The notes under the pieces are model-generated. The model did no database searches. It had not been told where the DNA came from and was given only the letters and a program-made list of their open reading frames with translations. Positions 42,565 to 52,699 of a DNA stretch of 64,000 nucleotides are shown piece after piece (positions within the stretch are counted from its first letter, which is position 1; each line of letters opens with the position of its first letter). This DNA comes from Haliotis asinina (lineage: Eukaryota; Mollusca; Gastropoda; Lepetellida; Haliotidae). A program made the position numbers and the translations under genes. The stretch covers positions 60,091,504 to 60,155,503 of the forward strand of contig NC_090280.1 of the NCBI RefSeq assembly GCF_037392515.1, read 5' to 3'.

Positions 42565-43330
42565 AGAGTAACTGTGAGATGATTTGTCCTTTCAAACGTG
42601 GGGGCCAGGGGGATATGTCATCTTCTGATGACTCTTGTTGATAAAGGTGAAAATATCCTTGGCTAGCCTCCAATATTTGTTACTTTGTCAACTTGTGTTG
42701 ATATATTTGATATCAGTGGACACTTGGGTGAGATTCTCTGTATATTCATCACTTTGAACCACCTCTATCACTTTATCATCTGTAGACCACGTTGCAGGAC
42801 ATCTAGTTTTTGACAGGATGATGATCAAGTCATAGCCTTTAGGTATACCATCAGTAAGAGAGTATGTCAAACAGCTGAATACAATCCATTGTGCTGTAGA
42901 GAGAACAAGTATACATCTTGTCATTAAGAATTCAAATGGTTCCCACCTAGTTGTAATGAGAGCGTGATGACATTTCCTGTTTTCAGGGTACACGGTAACA
43001 CCAACAGCTTAGTGATGGAAGTTGAAAGCAATCCACAGAATTCCCCCCTGTCACTGAAACAAATGAAGTCTGTTAAAGGCATTTGCTGGAAATAAAAGAT
43101 GTCCATAAAACATATTTATTGACACCACTGAACTAGGTGATGTCAAGAAAGAACATATCATTGGAACCCTGGAAACTGGTGATCTCATCAAGGAACCTGT
43201 AACTGGAACCATGAAAATAGATAGTTTGGAGAATCCCTAATGAAATCTAGAAGAACCAAGTGGTCCAAGAAAGCTGTCTCATACATGTCTTTTAGAGTAG
43301 GGAAAGGCAAGAGTCTGTCATAGTGGAATC
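42565..43330 (+). repeat. ZNF upstream block (C)
   Basis: It is the paralogue of 25600-26260 and 57590-58190, and its first bases (GATATGTCATCTTCTGATGA) also match 53985-54005. It includes a splice-acceptor-like CCTGTTTTCAG (42977-42987). The upstream hairpin element has lost its left arm here. Confidence 0.65.
43109..43240 (+). pseudogene. Candidate former ZNF 5' exon
   Basis: An open frame of 43 codons reads IDTTELGDVKKEHIIGTLET followed by GDLIKEPVTGTMKIDSLENP and TAA. It is acidic and looks like a linker exon upstream of fingers. In B it is broken by an inserted base, and in D by a TAA inside VKR. Conservation of the phase in most of its length across three copies suggests descent from a coding exon. 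I do not recognise the domain. Confidence 0.4.
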
Positions 43331-43774
43331 AGTGTGCTGAATGCCAGAAAACATTTACACAATCATCTGATCTTCAGACACGTGAAGATTCACAGTGGAA
43401 TCAAACCTCAGCAGTGCATTGAGTTTGAGAAAATATTTACACATTCAATTACTCTTCAGAAATGCATGAGGATTCACAGTGGAATCAAGCCGTATGAATG
43501 TGTTTAATGTGGGAAAAGATATACACATTCAAGTAGTTTGCAGGAACATATGACGATTCACAATGGAGTAAAACATTATGAATATGAGAAAACATGTAAA
43601 CACAATCAAGTGTCTTCAGATATACTTGAGAATTCATATTGGAAGTCTTATGCATGTGTTGAATGTGGGAAAACGTAGAACAATGTCAGGTTATCTTCAG
43701 AAACACATGAGATTCACAGTGGAAACCCTTATGAATATGTTGAATGTGGGAAAAGATTTACACAATCAGGACCC
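43331..43774 (+). pseudogene. Decayed older finger cluster before unit C
   Basis: Finger relics (CAECQKTFTQSSDLQT; later KPYECV with stop; EHMTIHNG) are spread over three frames. They are homologous to the intact start of unit B and to 58190-58600. The 78-residue ORF at 43578-43814 is a shifted reading of these relics. Confidence 0.7.
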
Positions 43775-44211
43775 GGTTGTATCAAACTTTAATGAAGCAT
43801 TAAATGTTCATTAACGACTGTATCATTAAAAATCTCTTGTAGAAACATTTCAATGTCGTCATGTTGTCATGAAACTTGAAGTATCCAATATGGCAGAAAA
43901 CTGACTTCAGTATTCATGTTTGTGTATTTTCCAAAACAACCTAATCCATTCTCTACAGTTGTTGAAATATTTTTTGGTCTTAAGTCTAGCCATAGAGATG
44001 CCATTCAGACCGATGACCAAGAGTAGCACTTTAGAGTAGTGTTTACTTTGGGGAATTGTGGGAAATATTTAGAGGAATCAACAAAGTTCATGAAAATATT
44101 TACATTAGGATGTCATTAGATAATGTTGTGCAAATAAGTGTTTGATACAACTACTTTAATGGTGCCATTAACTAATAATGCATTAAGGATTCAAGTTGTC
44201 ATTAGGGTTTA
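43775..44211 (+). promoter_or_regulatory. Conserved upstream module of zinc-finger unit C
   Basis: It is homologous to 1-475 and 58613-59040. It starts at GGTTGTATCAAAC, and near its end it has the inverse GTTTGATACAAC (about 44141-44154), so the first 370 bases are bounded by short inverted repeats. CATTAA and TTAATG motifs cluster at both ends. It joins directly to the coding frame at 44212. Confidence 0.5.
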
Positions 44212-45141
44212 ATGTCGACATTAGATAATGAGGCAGTGATTCAATTGGATCCAGATCATATGCAGACACACATGAAGATTCATGGTAGAATGAAACCCCA
44301 TCAGTGTTTAGTGTGTGAGAAAACATTTACACAAGCATGTCATCTTCAGGTACATATGAAGATGCACAGTGGAATCAAGCCTTTTGAATGTGTTGAATGT
44401 GGGAAAAAATTTACACAGTCAGGTAATCTGCAAGTACACTTGAGGATTCACAGTGGAGTCAAGCCTTTTGAATGTGTTGAATGTGGAAAACAATTTACAC
44501 AATTGAGTAGTCTGCATGTACACATGAGGATTCATAGTGGAATCAAGCCTTATGAATGTGTCAAATGTGGGAAAAAATTTACACAATCGAGTAATCTGCA
44601 GGGACACATGAGAATTCACAGTGGAGTCAAGCCTTATGAATGTGTTGAATGTGGGAAAAAATTTACACAATCGAGTAGTCTGCAGGGACACATGAGGATT
44701 CATAGTGGAATTAGACCTCAGTGTATAGTGTGTGAGAAAACATTCACACGACCAAGTGGTCTGCAGGAACACATGAGGATTCACACTGGAATCAAGCCTT
44801 ATGAATGTGTTGAATGTGGGAAAAAGTTCACACTGCCAGGTGTTCTTCGGAAACACATGAGAATTCACAGTGGAGTCAAGCCTTACGAATGTGTTGAATG
44901 TGGAAAAAAATTTACCCAATCAAGTAATCTGCAGGGACACATGAGGATTCATAGTGGAATCAAACCTCATCAGTGTATAGTGTGTGAGAAAACATTCACA
45001 CAACCAAGTGGTCTGCAGAAACACATGAGGATTCACACTGGAATGAAGCCTTATGAATGTGTTGAATGTGGGAAAAAGTTCACACAATCAGATAATCTTC
45101 AGACACACATGAGAATTCACAGTAGAGTCAAGACTTGTTAA
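44212..45141 (+). CDS. C2H2 zinc-finger protein, unit C (10 fingers)
   Basis: 309 residues. After a short N-terminus (MSTLDNEAVIQLDPDHMQTH) with half a finger, ten complete C2H2 fingers follow in 28-residue steps. Linkers are HSGI/VKP, HSGIRP or HTGI/MKP. Helix residues vary at the contact positions (QACHLQV, QSGNLQV, QLSSLHV, QSSNLQG, RPSGLQE, LPGVLRK, QPSGLQK, QSDNLQT). The start is chosen for homology with units A and D. The reading frame ends at KTC-stop in the middle of an eleventh finger because of a small deletion; the rest of that finger (CGKRFRYSNGLQVHM) lies in another frame to about 45195. No KRAB or other effector domain is present. It is probably a nuclear DNA-binding protein, if expressed. 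Confidence 0.75.
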   Translation: MSTLDNEAVIQLDPDHMQTHMKIHGRMKPHQCLVCEKTFTQACHLQVHMKMHSGIKPFECVECGKKFTQSGNLQVHLRIHSGVKPFECVECGKQFTQLSSLHVHMRIHSGIKPYECVKCGKKFTQSSNLQGHMRIHSGVKPYECVECGKKFTQSSSLQGHMRIHSGIRPQCIVCEKTFTRPSGLQEHMRIHTGIKPYECVECGKKFTLPGVLRKHMRIHSGVKPYECVECGKKFTQSSNLQGHMRIHSGIKPHQCIVCEKTFTQPSGLQKHMRIHTGMKPYECVECGKKFTQSDNLQTHMRIHSRVKTC

Positions 45142-45200
45142 ATGTGGGAAAAGGTTCAGATATTCTAATGGTCTGCAGGTACACATGAAGCACCACCACC
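45142..45200 (+). pseudogene. Frameshifted eleventh finger of unit C
   Basis: Beyond the stop, a shifted frame reads CGKRFRYSNGLQVHMKHHHH. The loss of bases in AAGACTTGTTAAATGTGGG compared with AAGCCTTATGAATGTG explains the early stop. Confidence 0.65.
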
Positions 45201-45364
45201 ATCTTGCTCAAACATGCTTGGCACAGCAACAACACAGGTTATTTTTATGTGGCAGCCAGGTGGACAAGTCATTTTCAAAGGGTGTGTGTGCATGCGTGTC
45301 CCCTGTTTGGAGTCAGTTGGGTAGGCAAGTGGGGTTGTGTCCACATGTCAGGCTGGTGACACAG

Positions 45365-45490
45365 GTTTGATTTTCACATGGGATTAATTCCCCACAACGT
45401 GTGAAGCCAATTTCCGGTATTCCCTGCTGTGATATTGATAAAATATTGCTAAAAGCAGCAAGAAAGTAATCACTCACTCACTCACTCAGT
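45365..45490 (+). mobile_element. SINE 3' half fused to the ZNF 3' flank
   Basis: TTTTCACATGGGATTAATTC, CCACAACGTGTGAAGCCAAT, TGATAAAATATTGCTAAAAG and four ACTC units correspond to the 3' half of the tRNA-headed SINE. The same piece follows unit D (60570-60690) and, shortened, unit B (28240-28285), so the insertion preceded the duplications. Confidence 0.7.
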
Positions 45491-45659
45491 GTTCTTGCTA
45501 ACATATCAAAGACAGAAATGTGATGTATACCAGTTTGCTTAAATCATGTGTGATGTGTACATACAATAATAAGTTGAACAAAGGATGTACATAGAGTGAC
45601 GGAATCTACCTCAACATGTTGTTGTAACTTTACCTACTAAAATCTGTAACAGGTAACAA

Positions 45660-46450
45660 GCCATGGCTGGACGAAGTGTCCTTCAACATGTGAAACATAA
45701 CTGGATGAAGTGTCCTGTAACATGTGAAACATATCTGGAAGAAGTGTCCTGCAACATGTGAAACATAACTGGATGAAGTGTCCTGTAACATGTGAAACAT
45801 AACTGGAAGAAGTGTCCTGCAACATGTGAAACATAACTGGACTAAGTGTCCTGTAACATGTGAAACATAACTGGAAGAAGTGTCTTGCAACATGTGAAAC
45901 ATAACTGAAACATGTGAAACAACTGGAAAGAAGTGTCCTGCAACATGTGAAACATAACTGGAACATGTGAAACAACTGGAAAGAAGTGTCCTGCAACATG
46001 CGAAACATAGCTGGAAGAAGTGTCCTGCAACCATGTGAAACATAACTGGAAGAAGTGTCCTGCAACATGTGAAACTGGAATAGACTGAGTGTATGTACTG
46101 TAAGATATGAAGTATGACTGAAGGAAGTGTCTTGCAGTAAGTGAAACATTACTGGACTACTTGATCTGCAACATGTAAAACATAACTACACCAAGTGTTG
46201 TGCACGATGTGAAACTACACTGGGCCAAGTGCCCTGGAACATGTGAAACATGACTGATCTGAGTGTCCTGCAAGATGTGAAACATGACTGATCTAAGTGT
46301 CCTGTAAGATGTGAGCCATGATTGGACTACATGTTCTGCAACATGTGAAACAACATGTGAAACATGACTACACCAAGTGCCCAGCAAGATGTGAAAGAAG
46401 ACTATACCGAGTGTCCTGCAATATGTGAAAGGGGACTGATATAAGTATCC
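45660..46450. repeat. 34-bp minisatellite, array 2
   Basis: This is the longest array of the AACTGGAAGAAGTGTCCTGC-type unit, with homogeneous copies at 45670-46070 and diverged copies to 46450. Minus-strand ORFs of 137 and 170 residues in different frames are products of the repeat. Confidence 0.9.
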
Positions 46451-46738
46451 TGAAAGATGTGGAACATCACAGGGCTATGTGTCCACTGTCATGCAACATG
46501 TAAACATGACCTGATGATGTGTTTAGGAAACGATAATATGTTAGCTATTGGAGTTTTTACATTGTGTAGTACGATCAACAGTTTAATCACAATAAATAGA
46601 CATGAATGTAAAATTATCGTAAAACCAATGTTGATTTAAATGAGATTAACTTCTGCAGATCAGACCTGAAGGAGGAAAGACAGGGTTCAAAATGCAAGAA
46701 TTATCATCTAAATGTTTTGGTCAACACAACACCAACAA
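46451..46738. repeat. Shared block, paralogue of 63100-63380
   Basis: GTAAACATGACCTGATGATG, GAAACGATAATATGTTAGCT and CTTCTGCAGATCAGAC match in order. No coding signal. Confidence 0.7.
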
Positions 46739-46739
46739 A

Positions 46740-47275
46740 TTCCTAAAATAAAATCAATCCACATATTATCATTTCGTTTTGTTTGCCGTTCAATTATTCT
46801 ACATTTACTCAACAAGGAGAAAGGAATCCGTAACCTCCACAGTTCAACATTGTCTGTTTTCAGCTTAATATTTATTCAGTTGTACCAATACACACGTACA
46901 CAAGCCTGTGGCGTTTATATCTACTGTTTGTAACAGACCAAAGTCGTTCAAGCTACCTCTATGTTTTGAAGGTGATGGTTTTGCGAGGTAATTTTTGAGA
47001 TGGACATTGAAACATGTCAGTGTCATTCTACATAAACCAGACTAAAATTGTCCTGATTTGTTTTGTAACTCCTTTAAATGTTTCAGACCTGCAATATCTG
47101 TCATATCAGGATCTGCTACACGCAATTAGCATGTAGGAAGTTTGAACTGGACAAAGCATTGTCATCCGACTGCAATCACAATTGAGAAATGAGGCTGATG
47201 TTGAGCTGAGAGATGAGCTTCACAGAGCATTGGCGTCTGAGTGGACATACACTTTGTAATTGACAACACATGACC
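46740..47275. repeat. Shared block, paralogue of 30180-30715
   Basis: The order of matched segments is the same as in the B copy (CACATATTATCATTTCGTTT, CAGACCAAAGTCGTTCA, GAGAAATGAGGCTGATGTTG). The copy lacks the L2-like tail that follows at 30719. Confidence 0.7.
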
Positions 47276-47484
47276 ACCTGCATGCGTTGAATGTGGCACC
47301 TGGAGTTGTCAATGATTTTCAGTGATTCATGTCACATACCTTTCACAACTCTACTTTCATTAGAGCAGACGTAATTTGTTTCTGAGGAATAGTAAGACTG
47401 GCTATTGTTTTGCACTGAGGACCTTTTGTTTAATGAACAGTGTTACTTTGCCTCTTGAGCTACAGATTTTGTAATTGATATATA

Positions 47485-47690
47485 TATGTCAGGGTAGAGA
47501 TTGCGATCTGGTTAGAATCTCTGATTCTACCAGTAGAGATTACGATCAGAGTTTCTACCAGTAGAGATTGCGATTGGAGTCTCTACTCGTAGAATCTCTG
47601 ATCCTACTAGTAGACTCTAAACACATGAAAGAAACCATACAATCACAATCCCTACCAATATAAGCTCAAATCTGTCAGGGTTGAGATTGC
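47485..47690. repeat. Clustered GTAGAGATTGCGATC repeats
   Basis: GTAGAGATTGCGATCTGG, CAGTAGAGATTACGATCAGA and CAGTAGAGATTGCGATTGGA occur about 30 bases apart, with inverse forms AGAATCTCTGATTCTAC and AGAATCTCTGATCCTACTAG between. A diverged GTTGAGATTGCAGTCC follows at 47680. Direct and inverted units alternate. Confidence 0.75.
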
Positions 47691-48490
47691 AGTCCTACAC
47701 CTATGCAAACCAGTGAATATTTAGAAACACAAAATTTATTTTCATATATGTAAATATAATGTAAACATAATACAATATGTCACACCATTCTTACATGCTG
47801 CTGTTGGTTGTAGAAAAAATCAGTTTTTTAGGCTGCCATTTGATCTTTTGTTGCAAGGAAAAACTTAGTGATTTACCTATTTTCCTACTGTTTACAGTGA
47901 GATGTTTAATACCTGCATTAAAGACTTAATACCTGCTGTCTCTAATCCCACCCCAACTCCTATATCTCAAAGTCATAGTTAAAAGTAGGAAGTTTGAATT
48001 CATTCCGATGTAAGTCTCAACTAATGATCAGTAGTCATTATAAAACACTGCATTTCAAAGAGGTGGGGAAATGACCAGGCAATAATATTCTCAGGTGGGT
48101 AATGTCCAGGTAGTTAATTGCCCTGCACCCCTCCTCCCAGAATACCCACATGCCACCTACACCTTGTAACAATAAATCAATTCGGTATTTCCTGGAACAG
48201 TGTTAGAAAAAGCAAACTCAGGTTCAGGTTTCTCTAGAAATATAATATGTTTGTAAAAACAACCTTAAGTTAATTAATATAAATTGTTTACTCAGTTCCA
48301 GTCAATCTTAATCTGTTAATCTCAATCTGTTAATCCAGCTTTCATCGTTACTCGGTTCTTCCTTTACTCTCATGGATTATAAGTAGGTGAAATCTTTTTG
48401 TTGTTTTAACTAAATGTAGATATACTGGGCTATAGGTATGACAGATGTCAGAGGTGTTACACTGTTAATGGGTATAGAAGGGGAATAGAT
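47691..48490. other. No gene recognised
   Basis: AT-rich sequence with a short direct repeat of AATCTGTTAATC near 48307-48340. It leads into the integrase-like ORF. Confidence 0.4.
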
Positions 48491-48880
48491 TTGAGCATGA
48501 ACCAGTTATCAGCTGAAGAGATTATCACACACCAGTGGACAGTGGAGGAACAGAGGGCGAGTTTTTACAAACTGCTGGATGACCACATAGCGCAGCTTAA
48601 CAAGGAAAAACAAGAAACCTTTTGTATCACCCAAGAAGTATATGACAAAGCTGTGGAGGATCTGCAGTTGGATAAAGGTGTAAAGTGTTCAGCTGGCAGT
48701 CATTTCAAGTTCTGGTGTGCTAAGCACTTCAAGCTACAAAAGATAGGATCTTGGAGGATTCTCTTCTGCAAGAAATCATCATGCCCTGTCATCACCAAGG
48801 AGGATATATTTGACACAGTTAAACGGGATGTTATACAGTGTTCCCAGAAATTAGTGAGAAAATCTTTGTTTTTTTTCTAA
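48491..48880 (+). pseudogene. KRBA2/Ginger-like integrase, N-terminal fragment
   Basis: The 129-residue ORF reads EEQRASFYKLLDDHIAQLNK, KQETFCITQEVYDKAVEDLQ and SAGSHFKFWCAKHFKLQKIG, then CPVITKEDIFDTVKRDVIQC. This is the region before the HHCC zinc finger in proteins of the KRAB-A-domain-containing-2 (KRBA2) type, which derive from Ginger-like DDE transposons. The frame ends in a poly-T tract after VRKSL. The continuation lies at 50225. No KRAB-A box is visible here. Confidence 0.65.
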
Positions 48881-48931
48881 TGATGCTAAGATTGGAAATA
48901 GGGCTTTCACTATGCACTAAGCATACTAAAT

Positions 48932-48990
48932 AAGGGAGAACTCTTGAAGGCTTAGAAGGCAGCTCATTACGTCAAGAGTTATCTCCCTCG
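48932..48990. repeat. Small hairpin AGGGAGATAACTCTTGA
   Basis: GGGAGAACTCTTGA (48933-48946) faces TCAAGAGTTATCTCCC (48975-48990), inverse with one base missing. It precedes the Tc1-like transposase and may be an element end or a separate tiny MITE. Confidence 0.6.
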
Positions 48991-49017
48991 TCTGAGCAGA
49001 CGGCTTCCTGTGCTGAC

Positions 49018-49997
49018 ATGGCAGAATTTACAGCAAGAGAGAAAAGAAAGCCCATTCTAGATGATTTTGAAAGGGGTGAGGCTGATGCTAAAGTGTTAGC
49101 TTGTAGACATGGTATTCCTCTGTCTACAGTATACAGAACTTTTAAGAATATTCAAACAGGAACCGGGATAGAGCACAAAGCAGGGGCAGGTCGGCCTAGG
49201 AAATTCAGTGGTGTGGATCGCCGAAGACTTAGGCAGATTGTGAGTAGGGGCAAATTGAAAAGTGTTGAGAACATCAGAAATGAAATGATCAGCAGAGGAA
49301 GTCCTCAGGTATGCAATGAAACAGTTAGGCAGGAATTACAGAGACTTAATTGGGTGAAAAAACGTGGAATTCCCGTTGATGAAAGATGCACAAAAGGAAA
49401 AACGTTTAAACTGGTGTCGGGCTCATGAAAATCAAGATTGGAATAATGTTTTCTTTTTGGATGAAAGTTCTGTTTGGCTTTTCCCTAATTGTGTGAAAAT
49501 TTGGACCAAAGATACTGTCAAACCTATCTACCAGCGACCAAAACATAGCCCGAAGTTTCACATGTGGGGTGGCATATCGGCTCGCGGAGTGACGCCATTG
49601 TGTGTTTTCACGGGAAACTTGACAAAAGAAAGATACGTTGACATTCTAAATGGTCACCTTCCAACAGCACAAACATTGTATGAAGATGATTGGATTTTCC
49701 AGCATGATAATGACCCAAAACACACTGCGTGCTACACAAAACAGTGGTTGTCGGGTGAAAATGTTCAAGTTTTAGACTGGCCCAGTTACAGCCCAGACCT
49801 AAACCCAATTGAGAATGTGTGGGGAGTCATGATGGACAGAATAAACCAAAAGGGACTGAGATATTGAAGATATGAAGGCCGAGGTGGTCCAATATTGGGA
49901 TACCCTGTCACATGATTACCTACAAACTTTGATGGGTAGTGTGCCTAGGCGTATTCAGGCATGCATTGCTGAGCGAGGAGGTCTAACAAAGTACTAA
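49018..49997 (+). pseudogene. Tc1/mariner-type transposase, two frameshifts
   Basis: 49018-49428 encodes the DNA-binding part: DAKVLACRHGIPLSTVYRTF (helix-turn-helix), AGAGRPRKF basic hook, then a second HTH. One base off near 49365 shifts to 49867 with FFLDESSVW (first Asp), HMWGGISARG, FQHDNDPKHTA (second Asp) and SPDLNPIENVW (Glu); 34 residues separate the second Asp from the Glu, so DD34E. Another one-base shift near 49855 leads to AERGGLTKY and a stop at 49995-49997. All catalytic residues remain, so decay is slight and recent. It lies between the two halves of the integrase-like gene. I could not find convincing terminal repeats. Confidence 0.9.
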
Positions 49998-50224
49998 AAC
50001 AAGACTGAGACTGTAAAAGGATGATGTTTTAACATGTTTATGTAAGTAAAACGCCAGAAGTTAATAAACGTAATGAGTTACATGACGCAACATGATTCTC
50101 AGTAATTTCTGGGAATACTATACATTCACAGTATTCATTATAATTAATACATTATTTAATCAACATTTTCCTCTTTATGTGGATTTCAATGAAACAGAAA
50201 TTTAAATCCTTGGTTTTCTTATGC

Positions 50225-51100
50225 AGATGTCACACAAGAGTTGGTCATTAACGACATGCCAAAACATGGTATGAGATCAAGGCTAACTACTCATGGATCA
50301 GACATGACTTGGTTAAACTTTTCCTCAGCACTTGCCTTGAATGTTCCATGCGCATGCCAGTCAAGAAACTTGCATCAGGGGAGCCCATTATCTCACTTGG
50401 ATTCCTGATCCGTGTCCAGATTGACTTAATTGACATGACCAGCAGACCAGATCGTGACTTCAAGTGGATCTTACATATGCGTGACCACTTCAGCAAGATG
50501 AGGACGATTTAACAGGTCTTTTCAACCAGTTGGAGAGCAGACATCAGCCCAATGACAAACCAGACTTCAAGTGATTGTTCAGACATCAACCAGACCACAT
50601 CTCAGTCTACTAAAAGTGATTCTGGGGAGGAGTACCAGCTTCTGGATGGTGCAAGAACAGTCGGAACTGGAATAGAAGTGTTTGGGAGGACCACAGTACA
50701 TTGTGAAACAGTCGATCCACAACAGCAGAGAGTATTCCAGATAACATCTGTGGAGGATCCAGACTTCATTCCAGCTAGAGGTAACCCATTTGATGGACCA
50801 CTTTCTGTTGGCGAGTTCATTGTTTGGGACATCACTCGAGCAGTTCTACTAGAACCTGACACACCACACAGCAAGGTTCGGAAAACTGCAACAGATAACT
50901 ATCTGAAGGTAGCCAACAGGCAGCGAGTTCATTATGATGCCAAGTTGAAAAGTACTTCTTTCAATGAAGGGGACACTGTTGGAGTACGCATTCATGAAGT
51001 GGATCGCACTAACAGAGATATATATGTGTTTGGCCTCGGCTCGGGGAATAAACCTTACGAGGGACTGATAAAACCCTGTATTTCCCTTGACATGATGTGA
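50225..51100 (+). pseudogene. KRBA2/Ginger-like integrase, core and C-terminal fragments
   Basis: 50225-50512 carries the HHCC end and the start of the catalytic core: YSWIRHDLVKLFLSTCLECS (C-x2-C), VKKLASGEPIISLGFLIRVQ, IDLIDM (first catalytic Asp) and FKWILHMRDHFSKM. After a stop, 50552-51100 resumes much later in the protein (VANRQRVHYDAKLKSTSFNE, GDTVGVRIHEVDRTN), the C-terminal domain of the family. The central catalytic part, with the second Asp and Glu, is replaced by an unrelated polar stretch (QTSSDCSDINQTTS...). It was deleted before or after the Tc1 insertion at about 48.9-50.2 kb. Confidence 0.7.
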
Positions 51101-51939
51101 TAACACATTTATCTAGCTGAATGATTTCACTAAATCAAAACAAAACAACACGCATCGAATCGACTTTCAAATCCTTCTTCTGATGTTGTGGCTAAACGTT
51201 TCATTGCTGCCATGTTGACACCAGCTGATCATCTGACTTCAGTGCACCACACGTTACTAAAGGCTTGTCGATGCACTTCGCGTCGTCACCGAGGCGTAGC
51301 GGGGTGATATGACTTTCGTAGTGGGATTACAAGACTTTTATACTCCCGCTTGTGGCTCGTGATGGATGTGCATGGTTTTTTATCAGAGTCATGTGGATCA
51401 ATCAAAACTACATGAGGCTAGATAATATGTTTTATGAATGTGTTATTTTTTATGTAGACAATAGAAATATATGCTTAAATATTTTACAACATGATCCTTG
51501 TTCAGTTATTTCTTGGTGAAAATTTTAGCAGTTACTATACCGATGTAAATACATTGACTGTCTGTTGTCTAGAATCAGTGGACCTTAAAGACATACGCCA
51601 GCAAACTGACCAGTTTGTTTTTACACCCATCCAAGGGTTGAAGTGAAAGGACAGATATTGTATATATATTGTGCATATTTTGTATCCGTACAATATATGC
51701 TGATATGGCCCTTATTTGGACCCCTGTACAGTGACTTACAGTAGTGCGAGCTTGTCTATGATGATCCCCCTAACCCCGGTGATGAAACACTGTTTAAAGT
51801 TCAACAATCCATGTTAATTTGGATTTTTCTGCCTAGTGCACTAATACTGTATATGTCGAGTGTTCACTAGACTGTGTTGCTCTCACACAGTTCGACTCTC
51901 CAGAGCGCCCCTTTACTTCTGATTGGTTTGTCAATAAAT
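51101..51939. other. No gene recognised
   Basis: A GC-richer patch (51280-51310, CTTCGCGTCGTCACCGAGGC) stands out in otherwise AT-rich sequence. No ORF or repeat is supported. Confidence 0.4.
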
Positions 51940-52390
51940 GCCAGAGTGCCGTTTCAGTTCAACCTGTCACTTTGTACCAGAGTTTCACTGTCAGAAAGGG
52001 AAGATGGAGCCAGTGCACCATTTCACTTCAGTTGACTCCTCTTGTTTGGTTCAAAAAGCTTCAGCCCAATGTGCCGCTTTTGACTGGATCAACACTCAGC
52101 CCAGTGTGCCTTTTTCAACTGGATCAACACTTCAGACCACTGCTCCGTTTTAGATTGGGAACAATGCTTCACCCCAGTGCACTGTTTTCAGTTGGAGGAA
52201 CATGTCAGTCCAGGATACCGTTACCATATGGTACAAGGCTTTGGACCAGTGCAAGACTTCTGTTTGGTTTGGCCTTTTTGACCTGTGTGCCCTTCCTGAT
52301 TGGTTCAGTCCTTCACACAAGGGTTACTCTTGTTTGGTTCAGTGCAATGGACCAGTACATCATTCTCGATTGAAACAGTGCTTTAGATCA
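51940..52390. repeat. Degenerate ~48-bp tandem repeat
   Basis: CCAGTGTGCCTTTTTCAACT plus GGATCAACACTTCAG recurs about nine times with heavy divergence (CCAGTGCACTGTTTTCAGTT, CCACTGCTCCGTTTTAGATT). The overlapping ORFs at 51938-52399 come from it. Confidence 0.7.
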
Positions 52391-52394
52391 CATG

Positions 52395-52575
52395 GCTGAA
52401 CTGGATCACAGTACTGTTCCATATCTTCTCTTATCAAACCAGATCACACATCCAATCCAGATCGTCACACCAGCCTACATCTCAGAACCGATGCTGGTTG
52501 CCAAACCATACCAGATCGCCACTCCAGTATTTGCCGATCCATCAGTGTTTGCCAAAATATTTGATTACCTATACG
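52395..52575. repeat. Segment shared with 12010-12110
   Basis: GTTGCCAAACCATACCAGAT and CAGTATTTGCCGATCCATCA match GTTGCCAAATCATACCAGAT and CAGTATTTGCCGAACCGTCA near 12030-12090. The match is about 75 bases, in opposite sense relative to the LINE at 12 kb. Confidence 0.65.
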
Positions 52576-52699
52576 GTTTTCAAAGGACAAAGTATGATAA
52601 GGGTGGTTTTTGGCCCACTAACAGAATTGGCTGAAAACATGTTATTTGTTTAGAGACAAGTTAACTTTGCATAAAAATGCTACATTTTACATGATCTGA

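Noticed and set aside
44419..44919. 166-residue minus-strand ORF opposite ZNF unit C (also 851-1051, 26446-26646, 27295-27486, 59257-59508)
   Set aside because: The antisense frame of this finger repeat happens to lack stops, so every finger gives the same [13 protein letters not shown] phrase. It mirrors the sense repeat and has no independent start or domain.
45637..46149. 170- and 137-residue minus ORFs rich in FHMLQDTSSSYVSHV (also 28407-28902, 60814-61574)
   Set aside because: The 34-bp minisatellite is open in all minus frames. The proteins are the three translations of one repeat unit.
51938..52399. Overlapping plus ORFs of 65-133 residues
   Set aside because: They arise from the degenerate 48-bp tandem repeat.
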